Positions 22,212-36,782 of a stretch of 64,000 bases of DNA are shown one piece after another. Every line of letters begins with the position of its first letter. Position 1 is the first letter of the stretch. A model generated the notes under the pieces. It saw nothing but the letters and a program-made list of their open reading frames with translations, was not told the DNA's origin and ran no database searches. The translations under genes were made by a program, and so were the position numbers. Source of the DNA: Eledone cirrhosa. Taxonomy: Eukaryota > Mollusca > Cephalopoda > Octopoda > Eledonidae. Where the stretch lies: contig OZ024742.1 in assembly GCA_964016885.1 (NCBI GenBank), forward strand, positions 365,365,877-365,429,876, read 5' to 3'.

Positions 22212-22485
22212 CTATCTATCTCTCTATCTATCTATCTCTTTATCTGCCTGACGCGTGGAACATCGCCGGTAAGCTATTTTGTTAATTTCTATGCAAAAAA
22301 CCGAACTAATTGGGGCGAATATTGAGATTACCACCCAGCTGACAATTCAGCTTGGGGGTTAATCTACAAAATAATATGTTTTTTCAAACAATTAGTTCAT
22401 TTTTTTGCATAGAAATTAACAAAAAAGCTTACCGGCGATGTTCCACGCGTCAGGCAGATAAAGAGATAGATAGATAGAGAGATAT
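22212..22485. mobile_element. Foldback element sharing sequence with the LINE 5' end
   Basis: The left arm 22212-22311 (ending ACCGAACTAATTG) and right arm 22389-22485 are inverse copies that include CTGACGCGTGGAACATCGCC and even the outer (TATC)n/(GATA)n runs. The 22330-22450 part (ACCACCCAGCTGACAATTC to GCTTACCGGCGATGTTCC) is also found, inverted, at 25874-25995 next to LINE ORF1. The unit is therefore either a foldback element used as LINE 5' sequence or a rearranged LINE 5' end. Confidence 0.8.
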
Positions 22486-22512
22486 TGAATTGCATCAATG
22501 TTTACCCTAATA

Positions 22513-23753
22513 ATTTAGCTCCGATTAGTTGAGCGCTCTATCATGTAACCGATACGGTGGAGAAGAGAGGAACCAACCAAGAGCTACCCCGGAAATCCCC
22601 TCTACCATGGGGATGAAAAAACCCCTGACACTGGACGGGCGTATAGTAACTTTCGGCAGGATAAATACGCGGAAACAAAAAATAAGATAAACCCCTATTT
22701 TCCTGCACCAAATCGCATTTGAACAGAGGCCCCCTCAATTCAATCTATACATGGACAGATGGACAATAATATGGATCATTTTACATTTTGCATTTATTCA
22801 CTATTGTCTCTGCTCTTTTCTTATCTTTTGTGTACTTTATGTCTGTTTTTCTTTGATTCTGTTCCATGTGATGGAAAGTATGACCGTGTAACAGATTGAC
22901 TAATGCCTTGAACCATGTGGTTTGCCCTCCGTTATAATGTACGGCACTGTCGTTCAATATCTGGATAGAGTAACTGTAACACTAGAATCCCTCCCAGAAC
23001 ATACTACTTAAACATCTCTCTCCATATTATTTACTCACTTCAATCTATATTTTTACTCAATCTGAATTATCACTAGAAAAACTTTTTGAATTTAGAATTT
23101 TCGAATTCTTTATTGTTTAATTTATAATCTCTGATATTTGATTAAGGATTTTAACTTTAATTTTAATTTTTATTCCAAACTCTCACTCTTAACTTACAAT
23201 GTAAAACCATAGTACCTAGAATTCAGTTTATTTTCCCTTATGAGTTGATGGTCAGTCTTACTGTCAACGCTTAGTGAAAGGTAGTATTATGACCTATAAA
23301 AACTAACACCCTCCCATCCCCTCTGGCTTTCGGCTGACTGCCACAGTAGCGATGGGTAGCAGTAAACTTTGGCAAGGCATAGGTGGGCCACTGACAGCGG
23401 ATTTCGTTGAAATCTGCGGTGCTAATGGTCAACTTCCTTCGGACATGCGCTTGCGCAGACCGGTGGGGGTGAATTGGTACTCACAAGGGAACGGATGAAA
23501 AACCCAAAAGCACGAACTTCATCCGTTCCCATGTCGATTCAATTTGGATTGCCTCGGAAACAACCTTATTATGTAACAAGCTGTCTGATGATGTCACGAC
23601 ACTCGCACACAGAACAGTGTGGCCAGTGTCGTCATTGAAATATATATCACAGCATTATTATTAAAGGACTTGAACATCTGAAACTACTTCGCTTTTACTT
23701 ATTCGATATTTACTCCGTCACTCCTATGTGGAAAAAGTACGTTGAGTGCTTGA
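22513..23753. other. Unassigned 1.2-kb segment between 29-bp direct repeats
   Basis: ATTGAATTGCATCAAT..TTTACCCTAAT occurs at 22484-22512 and 23754-23782. The segment between them holds no credible gene. It contains a perfect 13-bp inverted repeat, GGGAACGGATGAA (23487-23499) and its complement (23518-23530). It may be an inserted unit of unknown type. Confidence 0.5.
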
Positions 23754-23776
23754 ATTGAATTGCATCAATATTTACC

Positions 23777-25811
<2,035 letters not shown>

Positions 25812-25998
25812 GTTTTATAGTTGGCAACATTTGACATTTTAAAACAATTTTTAAATTAAATTTTCGCCTCTAAAGGGAACATCGCCGGTAAGCTTTTTTG
25901 TTAATTTCTATGCAAAAGACCGAACTAATTGTTTGAAAAAACATATTATTTTGTAGATTAACCCCCAAGCTGAATTGTCAGTTGGGTGGTAATCCCAC
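25812..25998 (-). mobile_element. Putative LINE 5' untranslated end
   Basis: Lies directly upstream of ORF1 on the minus strand. Its outer 120 bp match the foldback at 22330-22450. It ends where sense ORF2 sequence starts, so this is the inversion junction. Confidence 0.6.
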
Positions 25999-26012
25999 AT
26001 TTCGCCCGTAAA

Positions 26013-29000
26013 GGATCCACAACAGGCAGCAACTAACCCCCATCTTCGACGACTTTGAGATTTACGCATCTCTCTGTCAGCCAGGAGTTGGAGGTGGAGT
26101 GGCTGTAATGTTTCGGAAGAACCTGGACGTCGAAGTACAGCAAGTACACTTGGACCCGGAGGGTAGACTGGTAGTCCTAGACGTGAACAGTATTGGAGGT
26201 GGAGCCTTTAGACATGGTGGCCGTTTATGCCCCGACCGGGCAATCGCAATCACGGCCAGACTTCTTTAAGCGTCTTGAGTCTTTTCTGGGAACCTCTCGC
26301 TCCTTACTTTTAGTGGGGGACTGGAATGGTATCCTAGATGCACGATGGGACTATGTGGGAGCATGTCCCAGTAGCGGTGGGTGCAACCGCCTCAAAACTT
26401 TAATCGGCCAATTCCAACTGGCCGATAGGTATCGACTGCATTTCCCGACTGCACCACAGTAGACGCCGGCAAACCGCAGCGGGACATCTAGATCGTATTT
26501 AGATAGGTTCTTCATTAGAGAAAGAGTCAAGGAGATGTTAGGCTGTCCACGAATGCACATGGTTGCCTATTCAGATCACAAATTAGTCGTCTGCTTAGTC
26601 AACCGTGATAGACACAAAGACAGGGACCCGGATACTGGAAGCTGAACGTATCGTTGCCGAGAAAAACAAAATAGAAAGAGAAATAATAGCCAAGATAGAG
26701 GAGGCACTTAGAAGTGGCAACGCAGCTAGAGTGTTAGCGTCGAGAACGGCACTGGACCAGTTCTTCGACGCGAAACACGAAGCTGCAAAACACGTGCTTT
26801 AGGAAACGAAGGAGCGAAAGCTGTCAGCTGGGCCCGAGTAGCGGAGGCAAAAAGTGGCAACAAGTCCACGATTCGGTCTTTGAAAGACCAAAACGGACGC
26901 GTGCTACTTGAACCCAAGCAAATGTGCGCGGCCTTTCAGCAGCACCTTGCGCGACTCTTTGAGCAGAACGACGGTGAGCCGAACTGGGCAATGGACTTTA
27001 GTTCATACCTCGACGGCCTGCCGCGTCTCTCGAACAGGGACGCCGAGTTCTGAGAAAGACCGATCACGGACACTGAGATACGGGACGCTCTGGGCCGCTG
27101 CGGGAAACGCAAGTCACGTCGTCTAGATTGTCTACCCTATGAGTTTTACATAGGCATGCCGGACTTGTTCTCTGGCGTGCTCGAAGCCGTCTACTGCAAT
27201 TGGCAGCAGAACGGGAGAATTCCCAGTTCTGCAGGTAAGGGCGTAGTAACGCTGATCAGGTAAGACGAGAACAAGGGGGACGAAATTAACAACTTCAGGC
27301 CCATAACTCTGCTCAACACAGAGTTAAAGACTTTGGCCAAGGTGCTAGCGACAAGGTTGGCGCTTTTCGTCGAGAACCTGGTAGGGAAAGCGCAAACGTG
27401 TGCAATCCCGACCAGATCCATGCACGACAACCTCCACCTCATGCGATACATCATGGAGAGGGTGGGTAGTAAACCCGGCTTCGGTGGAGCTCTGATCAAT
27501 TTGGATCAGTCTAAGGCATTGGATAGGGTCGACCATCGATACTTGGAAGCGGTTCTCAAGGCGACCGGTTTTGATCCCGTTTCCAGAGGCTGGATCGAGG
27601 CGATGCACACGAGCAACTGATCGAGGGTCAAGGTGAACGGCTACCTATCGGAGCCGTTCGCAATCACGCGTTCCATTCAACAGGGGTGCCCTCTCTCCTC
27701 AATTCTGTATGTATTGACTCTAGAGCCACTACTGCGGAAATTGGAGCTGTTGCAGGACATCCCTCTAGAACCGGGACTGCGCAAAGCGGCGTCGGCTCAT
27801 GTCGACGACGTAACGGTAATCGTGTCGAGCACCTCGGAAATCGGGGTGATCGGCAACTTACTGAAATAATACGAAACGCTGACGGGAGCAAAACTAAACC
27901 CGGACAAGTCTGTCGGTTTGCAACTCGGTACGTGGAGAGGCAAACCGATGACGTCCGATAGCGTCGTTTGGACGCTGGATGGCCGGACCGGTGAATTTGC
28001 TCGGGGTCTGGTTCGGTCCAGACCTCCAGGTGGAGAAAAACTGGAACGAGGTCACTGCCAAGGTGTTTGCGCTCACCCAGAAGTGGTTAGAGTGCAAACT
28101 GTCCTTGAAAGGTCGAGCGGAGGTTGCGAAGACTTTCATAGCGTCTGTCATCTACTACCGCTTGACTGTGGTGCCTTGTCCCCGTGAACACCTCGCCAAG
28201 ATAGAACGCATGCTCTTCCAGTTTCTGTGAAAGAAGCAGGCTCCGCTGGTGAGGAGATCCGTCTGCTGTCAGTACCCTTCCAACGGAGGGCTGGGAATGC
28301 CGTGGCTGATGATACGCAAACATGCGCTGAGGCTGCGGCATCTCCTGGTATTCCTCACCGACCCCCAACCTGTGTGGGCACCGTTTGTGAGACAGGCTTT
28401 CCCACAGCTCGTCTCGCCGACGGAGCTGCAGTCCTGGGCCAAGAAAAGCCCGCTCAAGCGCTCACAGTCCTCTGGCAAGCGGGCGCAGCAATCAGTGGAG
28501 ACTCCACTTCGAAATTCTATAGAGGGATTGTACGTTACAGGGGCGACGACGTGCTCGGAGAGACTCTGGGCGTCGAAGACGATGAGCTCACCAGTCTGTT
28601 TGGTAGAACTTTCCGCCCGGGACCTATGGACAACTTCCAGAGGTCCCTGGCCTGGCAGTGCTACCGATGAGCTCTACTGGTTCGTGACAAGATCAACAGG
28701 CACGGATGCCCCGGCAGGGATCCATCCAAGAGGACGTGTCCAAGATGCGCGCAGGACATTGAAACCGTCCTGCACTCAATTGTACACTGCCCGGGCGTAA
28801 CCGACTTGTGGAACTATACAGAACAACTGCTGTCGCGTGTGGGACAAATCCAGTTGACTGCCGAGTCCATAGTAAGGATCAAACTGCCAAACCTCTTTCA
28901 AAAACGAAAGAGAGGCGGTTTTCCTCTGTACAGTGGCTATGGTGAAAGAGGTTATATGGTGGACGAGATTGAGAGGACTGAGGACAGATGCCTTTCTCTC

Positions 29001-29091
29001 TGGACAACAATTGATTACCTTCTTTAAGTATCAATTTAGAAGGAGAAACAGAGTGAAGAGAGAGGTACTGCACCCCAGTAAATGTACTTAA
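26013..29091 (+). pseudogene. LINE ORF2: endonuclease, reverse transcriptase and C-terminal zinc motif, with stops
   Basis: Pieces in all three frames make one colinear non-LTR polyprotein. APE-type endonuclease: FDDFEIYASLCQPGVGGG (from about 26047), VAVYAPTG, VGDWNGILD (near 26313), YSDHKLV (near 26568). RT: LDCLPYEFY (about 27127), NNFRPITLLN, INLDQSKALDRVDH (27496-27537, motif A), GCPLSSILYVL, AHVDDVTVIV (about 27796, motif C with both Asp). C-terminal knuckle CPRCAQDIETVLHSIVHCP (28738-28794), then VIWWTRLRGLRTDAFLSG to a stop at 29089-29091. In-frame stops occur near 26461, 27051, 27260, 27618, 27867 and 28228, besides frameshifts. The N-terminal part of the endonuclease is missing at the inversion junction. 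GDWN, LTGAKLNPDKSVGL and the CxxC..H..C tail suggest an L1/Tx1-like group, tentatively. Confidence 0.85.
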
Positions 29092-29397
29092 AGGTGGGTG
29101 AATGAAGCGAAAATGGCCGGAGTTATTGGGCCTTCTCTGTTTATAAAGCTGTCAGTTAAAGAAGAGAGCAAAAAGAAGAAAGGAGCACTTGCACAACACG
29201 CTCCTGGAGTTGAGGGTTGTTCTATCGACGGGGTATTAAACAACCCATTTGTGGCGCCCCCCCCCCCCCTATTTGGGATTTCGATTGTTGTAATTGTTTG
29301 TTTTATATTTTTACATGATTGTATGTAAAATCCCCGGCATGTCTTTGTATTGTCCCCTTTCCTTGTGCGCCCTTGTGGCAAATAAAGAAATCTATTT
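29092..29397 (+). mobile_element. LINE 3' untranslated end
   Basis: Non-coding sequence after ORF2, containing a C10 run at about 29258-29269 and ending GCAAATAAAGAAATC (AATAAA signal) before a (TATC)/(TCTC) tail. This is the expected 3' side of the LINE. Confidence 0.65.
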
Positions 29398-29686
29398 ATC
29401 TCCCTCTCTCTCTCTCTATCTATCTATCTATCTCTCGCTTTCTCTCTCTCTCTCTGTCTCTCTTTCTTTAATCTCTTGCACACACACACACACACACACA
29501 GCCACCCTACACACCAACCCACACCCACACACCCAAACACACCCCTATTCAAACCTCGGAGGAGACAGATACTACCAGTTTTATGATGTCCAACACACCA
29601 CGAATGTGAATACCTACGACTCCATCACAGGTTACTACTCCACACATACACACATACACACATACACATACACACATACACAAATG

Positions 29687-29768
<82 letters not shown>

Positions 29769-29770
29769 CA
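29398..29770. repeat. (CT)n, (CA)n and (TA)n microsatellites
   Basis: CT-rich at 29399-29472, CA at 29480-29500, CACATA at 29640-29690, TA at 29693-29764. The 160-residue + frame across them is low complexity. Confidence 0.9.
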
Positions 29771-29951
29771 GTGTAATTGAATATTAAAGAGAGATAAACA
29801 CAAGTATATACATATATGTGTTCAAATCGTAAGGGACCAGATTCGCTAGAGTGAAAAAGATACTCACTACAGACAATAGGGTTTGCCAGACTCAATTTAA
29901 GAATAAATTAAGAAAATAAATTTTGAGTTTCTAACTCAATATATACCTTTG

Positions 29952-30703
<752 letters not shown>

Positions 30704-31640
30704 ACGTGGGTAAGTAAGAGTATTATGGAGGTTGCAGTGGTAAGGTATTTTTTGTATATGATAAAAAAGTATGTGCGCAGAAAAATAGAAATATAGAGGA
30801 GAGGCAAAAGAGAGTTATGGTTTTCGTATCCACCACCATTTTCACATTCAGGAAATGTAATATATATTTTATACATCCATCACATAATTAACGATGAATC
30901 CGTATTGGATGTTTGATGCATTAAATTAAACTAAATTATTTTAGCTTATTGCGGCTCAGTGTTCTTTAATCGAATTTTATAGGGTAGGTTGTTTCCGTTG
31001 CGAGAATTTACATCGGTTTATTATCCGGAAGTATGTGTGTAATTAAGGGGGGGGGGGGGGGGGTAATGCGTAAGGGGAGGTAACTAGCTGATTTCCATAA
31101 CTAAATTATTGTTCTAACCTACATTATAAGGTGTCTCAATTGAGTCCCTTCTATAAACGGTTATATATTTATATCCAGTTTCCAATTGTAAACACAGTCT
31201 ACTCTATCATGATGTACTAAATGTATTTATATTAGGATGATTACTCCCTATCATAGAGTGCTACAACTGGATATTCCATACAAAGAGCCACATCTTTATA
31301 TCAAAGTTCCTTGCAAATGTAGTCTACTCACAGAACATGTCAGGGGACCTATTAGTACTATGTTTACATAACCCCTGGTAAGTTCTGGAGCAGCGTATGG
31401 CTGTCTGCATGGCAAAGCCAAATACATCTCTATGGCAGACAAAAATATCCCTCATTTACAATGTCATTAATCTATCCATCAAGTTGTACTTGCATATATA
31501 ACTCACTTCCCATTCATACACAATTCATTGCACTCAACAACATATAGGTTATACAGATCTCTTATGTTAATAAATTAATCTTATATATTGTACTTTTATA
31601 TTGTACTTTATATATTGTACTTTTATAATTAATCTTATAT
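30704..31640. other. Unassigned AT-rich DNA with a poly-G run
   Basis: A G tract of about 18 bases lies near 31048-31065. (TTATATATTGTAC)-type short repeats sit at 31580-31640, just before the Penelope-like element. No gene. Confidence 0.5.
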
Positions 31641-31642
31641 AT

Positions 31643-31816
31643 TGTATTTTTATTTTGTCCTTTATACTCTTCCCTTCATTCTACACATCTCACACATCTT
31701 ATACACACCACGCATCTCAACGTACACCCACTTACATCTCTCTCTCCACCACCGGACCTTGTTACCTGGAGATTTACCCATTTGCATTGTCGAGGCTTCC
31801 AAACGACTTAAAGATA
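31643..31816 (+). mobile_element. Left terminal direct repeat (pLTR) of the Penelope-like element
   Basis: TCCTTTATACTCTTCCCTTC to CCAAACGACTTAAAGATA is almost identical to 34377-34550 in the same orientation. Penelope-like elements commonly carry such LTR-like direct repeats, formed by tandem or partial copies. The first 70 or so codons of the downstream open frame lie in it and are probably not true coding sequence. Confidence 0.8.
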
Positions 31817-32680
31817 TTTACTTATTGTTCTACAATGCTTCAAGCAAACTTCAATACACTCTTATCCTTACACCTGAGTCAGGAATTGTTTGCATCCGTA
31901 AGGGAACTGTTTAGACTGTCGGAGAAATGGGCCAACGCTGGCTGCCAAATTATTTTCCTGAAACGCTGCCTAAAAAACGATGTCATCCCCAACACCATCA
32001 AGACCATCCGCTTACCAGTAAGCCTACGTACACCAGCCTTCCAAAACACCACTAACCGCATACATCGCACGTGTATTAAACAGATCCTGAGACATCTCAA
32101 CCGCCAATTACACGTCCATAAGCGGACACTCTCAGAGCGGACACATCGACTGCCAATAGCACCCGGAGACTTGCTCCTGAAAATCACTAAAGCAATCGAC
32201 CAGTGCTACCACTCCAGAGTCCAATACGAGAAAAAACGGCTCAAGCGAAAATATGAGTGGATCTTGTCGAAACGCCACAACGAGAACATCGACACTAACG
32301 AACAGACGGACCAGAACCACGTGGAAAACAACAACTTAACAACCGCCACCGCCGCAACCACCAACACCGAGCCATACCTCAACGATGCGACGCACCTGGT
32401 CACCTACCTAACCGGCACTCTCACGAGCGACCAGCTGAAACTCCTACACCTCGGACCCAAGTTCATCGTCACACAACGTCTCGACGACAGACTCAAACTC
32501 AACATCGAGGCCAACTTTTGTCGAGCCGCTTACCAACTTAAATGGGTGACCGCCATCAACAGCGCCACAGAAAATAACAGCGCCGACGCAACCCACCCCA
32601 AGTTCCCCACTTACCACCCCGACAACCCACTCCAACCCCACCTACCAACCACGAACTCGACACTAAACTCATCAGGCTAA
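31817..32680 (+). pseudogene. Penelope-like element ORF, N-terminal part
   Basis: The open frame (31601-32680 overall, 359 codons) gives a basic helix-rich block with KKRLKRKYEWILSKRH (residues 211-226) and LLHLGPKFIVTQRLDDRLK (281-299). The LxxLGxKF box is typical of the region just before the RT fingers in Penelope-like elements. The frame then shifts near 32600-32680. The expected next blocks (an ADKxxxxVV-like motif, PKIHK-like motif and palm motif A with its catalytic Asp) are absent, so about 150-200 codons are deleted between here and the next part. Confidence 0.8.
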
Positions 32681-33843
32681 AACACTCCATCTCGGATATA
32701 CTTCACAAACACACACACACACGCACAACACATAACCTCACCAAATCTCAACTCACCACTCTCTCCACCACTGACATCCACCAACTCCTATCCATCGTCG
32801 TCGACAACACCTATTTCGGATTCATTGACCAAATATACCAACAACCCTCGGGATTGCCCATGGGATCAAGCCTATCAGGTGTGCTAGCGATCTCTTACAT
32901 GGACAACCTCGAACGAAAGGCACTCAACGCATGCCACCCCAACGCCGTAGCCTTTTTCTCAAGGTACGTGGACGATATCCTCATCCTCACATCTTCCCAA
33001 GACACGGCGAACAGAATCTATGAGACGTTCAACAACATGGACGAGAACATTGACTTCAGTGTTGAACACCCCAACGAAGACGGGTCACTTGCCCTCCTCG
33101 ACTTCCGAATCAACATCACGGAACAGGGAAGGATCCACTGCAACTTCTACCGAAAGGCAGCCTGCAGGGACCTATTCGTTCACTACAAGTCCGCTCTCCC
33201 TAACAGTGCCAAAAGAGGATACATCACGAACGAGATCGCGCGAATCAAAAACAGATACAGCGATCCCGCGAGTGGTGTCACTCATACCAAGCGATTCCTC
33301 GAGGTGCTGGAGACGAACGGGTACCCTACCTCGCTCACAGACAGAGTAGGAGACACCATACACAAGAGACAGAGAGGCACCCAAGGCAAGTGCTTCCTTA
33401 AAATGCCACACCTGGTCGAGAAAACCACCAACGCTATCCGCATGGCCCACTCGGGCCCCTCTCTACGAAGATGCCTCTCCAGGAAACCCGAAAAATCTAC
33501 TGACGCATGCTCCCTCAGAGACTGCCCGATACGCCATGCGAACTGTTGCCTACGCACATACGTCGTGTATAAGATAGAATGTGACAGGTGCAACCAATAC
33601 TACATAGGTAGCACAATTCGACCTTTGCACATCTGGATCAAGGAACACATTAAAACCAGGGCCTCGTCCTTCCGGAAACACATAGACAAATGCGGAAACA
33701 AAGATGGAAGGCCCATTGTCACAATTCTAGCGACTGAAAGAAACGTCGGCACGTTACGTATCAAGGAAGCGCTTTTTATCAAACGACTGCAACCGCAAAT
33801 AAACTACCGATCAGAGAGAAGCGAAATGAGATGGCTGGTTTAA
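32645..33843 (+). pseudogene. Penelope-like element ORF, RT palm and GIY-YIG endonuclease part
   Basis: The frame is open from about 32645 (HELDTKLIRLKH) through DNTYFGFIDQIYQQPSGL to MPMGSSLSG at 32854 and on to 33843. Counting from that Met: YVDD at 38-41 (RT motif C), LLDFRI at 81-86, the Cys/His linker CSLRDCPIRHANC (219-231), then the GIY-YIG nuclease with VVYKIECDRC (237-246), YYIGST (249-254), LHIWIKEH (258-265) and E305 before QPQIN. RT plus GIY-YIG identifies a canonical endonuclease-bearing Penelope-like element, which copies RNA at target sites or telomere-like ends. The usual second-helix Arg (LHxR) is W261 (TGG, possibly from CGG), so the nuclease is probably inactive. Palm motif A is deleted upstream. 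Confidence 0.9.
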
Positions 33844-33864
33844 GTTAACAAGCGATGCAACAAC

Positions 33865-33868
33865 ACAC

Positions 33869-33939
<71 letters not shown>

Positions 33940-34100
33940 GCAAACGAGACAACTACACACACACACGCACACACACACAGTACCATTCCACCATACGAAT
34001 ATACTATACTGCCAATACAGAGGAACAAGGCAACAACACACGCACACACACACACACACACTCAAGCGAGACAACAACACACGCACACACACACACAGTA
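33865..34100. repeat. (CA)n microsatellites after the Penelope-like ORF
   Basis: CA runs at 33868-33937 and shorter ones to 34098, with GCGAGACAACAACACACGCA-type units. Open frames on both strands are repeat translations. Confidence 0.9.
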
Positions 34101-34376
34101 ACATTTAACAAACAGGCAGAGAATGGACTGACAGCTAGCGCCATCCCACTCCCTCATTCGGCCGCTGACCTCTGTACGACCGACCCATTTCACGCGCACG
34201 GGCGCTCTGCCGAATACCTCAGATATTCAAAACAACAAACAGCGAAGGACGCGTTCCGGACTTGTCCGACAGACAACCGTTTCCCCCACCCCGGAAAAAA
34301 TCCCAGTTGATGGATGTGAATCCGAAATATATAGGGACTATTAAATCTCTCCCAAGGTAACTCTCTCTTGTGTTGT

Positions 34377-34550
34377 TATTTTTATTTTATCCTTTATACT
34401 CTTCCCTTCATTCTACACATCTCACACATCTTATACACACCACACATCTCAACGTACACCCACTTACATCTCTCTCTCCACCACCGGACCTTGTTACCCG
34501 GAGATTTACCCATTTGCATTGTCGAGGCTTCCAAACGACTTAAAGATAAT
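34377..34550 (+). mobile_element. Right terminal direct repeat (pLTR) of the Penelope-like element
   Basis: Nearly identical to 31643-31816, with differences such as ACCACACATC for ACCACGCATC and TTACCCGG for TTACCTGG. It marks the 3' side of the element and puts its span at about 2.9 kb. Confidence 0.8.
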
Positions 34551-34644
34551 CTTATATATATCCAATGTTATCACTCCATACATACAAATACATTTGCATA
34601 AATAATTCATTGTCGAATCTGGTGTTTAAAGCTTACATAGTAAG

Positions 34645-34745
34645 CTTACATTACTGGTCTCGTAAGGATGAAAGGCAAAGTTAACCTTGGCGGGATTTGA
34701 ACTCAGACCGTAAAGGGACGTATCTATACTGGAAAGCATGGCGTC
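34645..34745 (-). repeat. Octopus-type SINE fragment, reverse
   Basis: CTCGTAAGGATGAAAGGCAA, GTTAACCTTGGCGGGATTTG and GGAAAGCATGGCGTCCC: body, B box and head, without the tail. Confidence 0.8.
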
Positions 34746-34756
34746 CCTTCATATAT

Positions 34757-34937
34757 AATTGTTTCTACTTTTGGCACAAGGCCAGTAATTACCCAGTGCA
34801 TTACTGGTACTTTATTTTATCGACCCCGTAAGGATGAAAGGCAAAGTTAACCTCGGCGGGATTTGAACTCAGAATGGCTAGGGCCGTAACTATGCGTCAA
34901 AGCATGGCGTCCGACTCTCTACCGATACTGCCAATAA
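34757..34937 (-). mobile_element. Complete octopus-type SINE, reverse
   Basis: AATTGTTTCTACTTTTGGCA (tail), ACTGGTACTTTATTTTATCG, GTTAACCTCGGCGGGATTTG, GGGCCGTAACTATGCGTC and TCTCTACCGATACTGCCAAT (head) are all present. It is among the least decayed copies. Confidence 0.85.
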
Positions 34938-35039
34938 TGACTTTCAGAGAGTTCAGGCAGGTACTATTGGCTACATCTGAATCGCGTTATCTGAAGGTTT
35001 GACAATTTTACAAGATGGCTGTGCACATGCAATATGCAA

Positions 35040-35460
35040 TATAAAAGTGTGTGTATGTGCACATTTGTGTGTACATGTATATATAAAAATACACGTGTAT
35101 GTGTATGTGTGTATGTGTCTGTATTAGAGCGCGAGTTAAAGTGTTTTAATGTACGTGCTCAAGTTTTAGTGAAAGTGCACGAGTGTTTGTAAGTATGTGT
35201 GTGAGTGTGTGTGTGTGTGTGCATGTGTAGGTGTGTGTGTGTATGTGTGTGTGTGCATCTGTCTGTGTGTGTCTCTGTGTGTGTGTGTATGTGTAGGTGG
35301 GTGTCTGTGTGTGTGTGTAGGTGTGTGTATGTGTAGGTGTGTGTATCTGTGTAGGTGTGTCTGTGTGTGTGTGTGTATGTATGTGTCTGTGTGTGTGTGT
35401 ATGTGTAGGTGTGTGTGTATGTGTAGGTGTGTGTATGCATGTGTCTATATATATGCACGT
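35040..35460. repeat. (TG)n with GTGTAGGTG minisatellite
   Basis: GTGTGTATGTGTAGGTGTGT-type units over 35180-35440. Open frames on both strands follow from the repeat. Confidence 0.9.
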
Positions 35461-35650
35461 GTTGGACATCCGTCTGTTTCAACGACGAGCTTTCAATTCT
35501 TTCAACAGAACAGCTTACCTGTTAGAGTAGTGTAGTATTTCTCAGACAGGTGCACCTTGATATAATTCTCAGGGAGATTCACTATAACAGTGTGTGATGA
35601 GAATTCCCCGTTTAGATGACAGGTATTACTTAGTTCTGACAAATGAGTGA
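35461..35650 (+). repeat. SINE-like dispersed element (family 3)
   Basis: GTTGGACATCCGTCTGTTTC, CAACAGAACAGCTTACCTG, AATTCTCAGGGAGATTCAC and GTGTGTGATGAG appear in the same order as at 2661-2825. It again directly follows a TG repeat, as the copy at 2661 does. Confidence 0.65.
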
Positions 35651-35739
35651 ACGGAAGCCAGGTAAAATAAATTGTTTTAATGAAGGGCTCATGTTAAGGA
35701 TCATGAGCGGACAACACATTTACACACCTGCCTTCACAT

Positions 35740-35945
35740 TGTCACAGACACACACGTAAGCATATATGCATTCATATATTCACACATACACATGTATGCA
35801 TACATATGTTTACACAGACATACGCAATTATGCACACCTGCACATGCATGCATACATATATTTACACATATACACACAAATATGCATACATATATGCACA
35901 CATTCACATGCATGCATACATATATACACACACATATATACACCC
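35740..35945. repeat. CATA/CACA-rich minisatellite
   Basis: Loose repeats of ATGCATACATATATTTACAC. Not coding. Confidence 0.8.
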
Positions 35946-36041
35946 AATCTAAACTATAATAAAGGAAGGTCTGCGGGACTGCGTACGGTTTCTTTTTTTT
36001 TATCCTGTTAGTAAAATAAGTTGGATTACTTTGAATAAATA

Positions 36042-36222
36042 ATTGTTTCTACTTTTGGCACAAGACCAGCAATTACCCAGTACATTACTGGTACTTTATT
36101 TTATCGACCCAGTAAGGATGAAAGGCAAAGTGAACCTCGGCGGGATTTGAACTCAGACCGTAAAGGGACGTAACTATGCTGGAAAGCATGGGTCCGACTC
36201 TCTACTGATACTGCCAATTCAA
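36042..36222 (-). mobile_element. Complete octopus-type SINE, reverse
   Basis: AATTGTTTCTACTTTTGGCA, GACCAGCAATTACCCAGTAC, ACTGGTACTTTATTTTATCG, GAACCTCGGCGGGATTTGAA and TCTCTACTGATACTGCCAAT. Tail to head complete. It is the last interspersed element before the satellite. Confidence 0.85.
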
Positions 36223-36782
36223 TGCAGGAATATTACATAATTTATCTACTAAATTTCGTAAACAAAAATAATTTCGTAAAAATAAATAATTTAAAATTAA
36301 CTTCTTTTCAAAGTTCCAATTCCGGTATATCGTTGCCACCACCACCACTTCAACTACGATATATATAGAAAGAGAGAGTGTGTGATGTAAACACTTCCGG
36401 TGGCGATCACTTAAACAAACATACTAATTTTCTGTCACTCATTTTTTCTCATTGTGCAGTTTATATATAATATCGGCTTTTTTTAATGTATCATAGATTA
36501 CGTTACTGATTACATAAGACACTGTAACACAGTCTTCGTTCAATTTCTGTTTATATTGTCAGTTACGATTTTATTTAATGTATCATATCTACATGTATAT
36601 ATATTTGCGTATAATATCAATATACACACTATACATACTAGCAGAAAAATCACTCGAAGGGTTGTTTTTCTGCTAGTACAATATAAAGGCTATGGAGCAT
36701 CACACAACAGGAATATAGATATATTAATACTGGTGGCCGAGGACACGGTAATATCTGATAGAGTGTCTAACACCTCATTCAG
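36223..36782. other. Transition DNA left of the satellite, with a hairpin
   Basis: TACTAGCAGAAAAA (36636-36649) and its perfect complement (36665-36678) form a 14-bp stem with a 15-base loop. A short + frame reads VFLLVQYKGYG at about 36661-36696. Otherwise AT-rich with no gene. Confidence 0.5.

Noticed and set aside
29294..29776. 160-residue + open frame
   Set aside because: Spans the LINE 3' end and CT, CA and TA microsatellites. No coherent protein.
35146..35535. Open frames of about 107-112 residues on both strands
   Set aside because: Translations of (TG)n/(CA)n in several frames at once.
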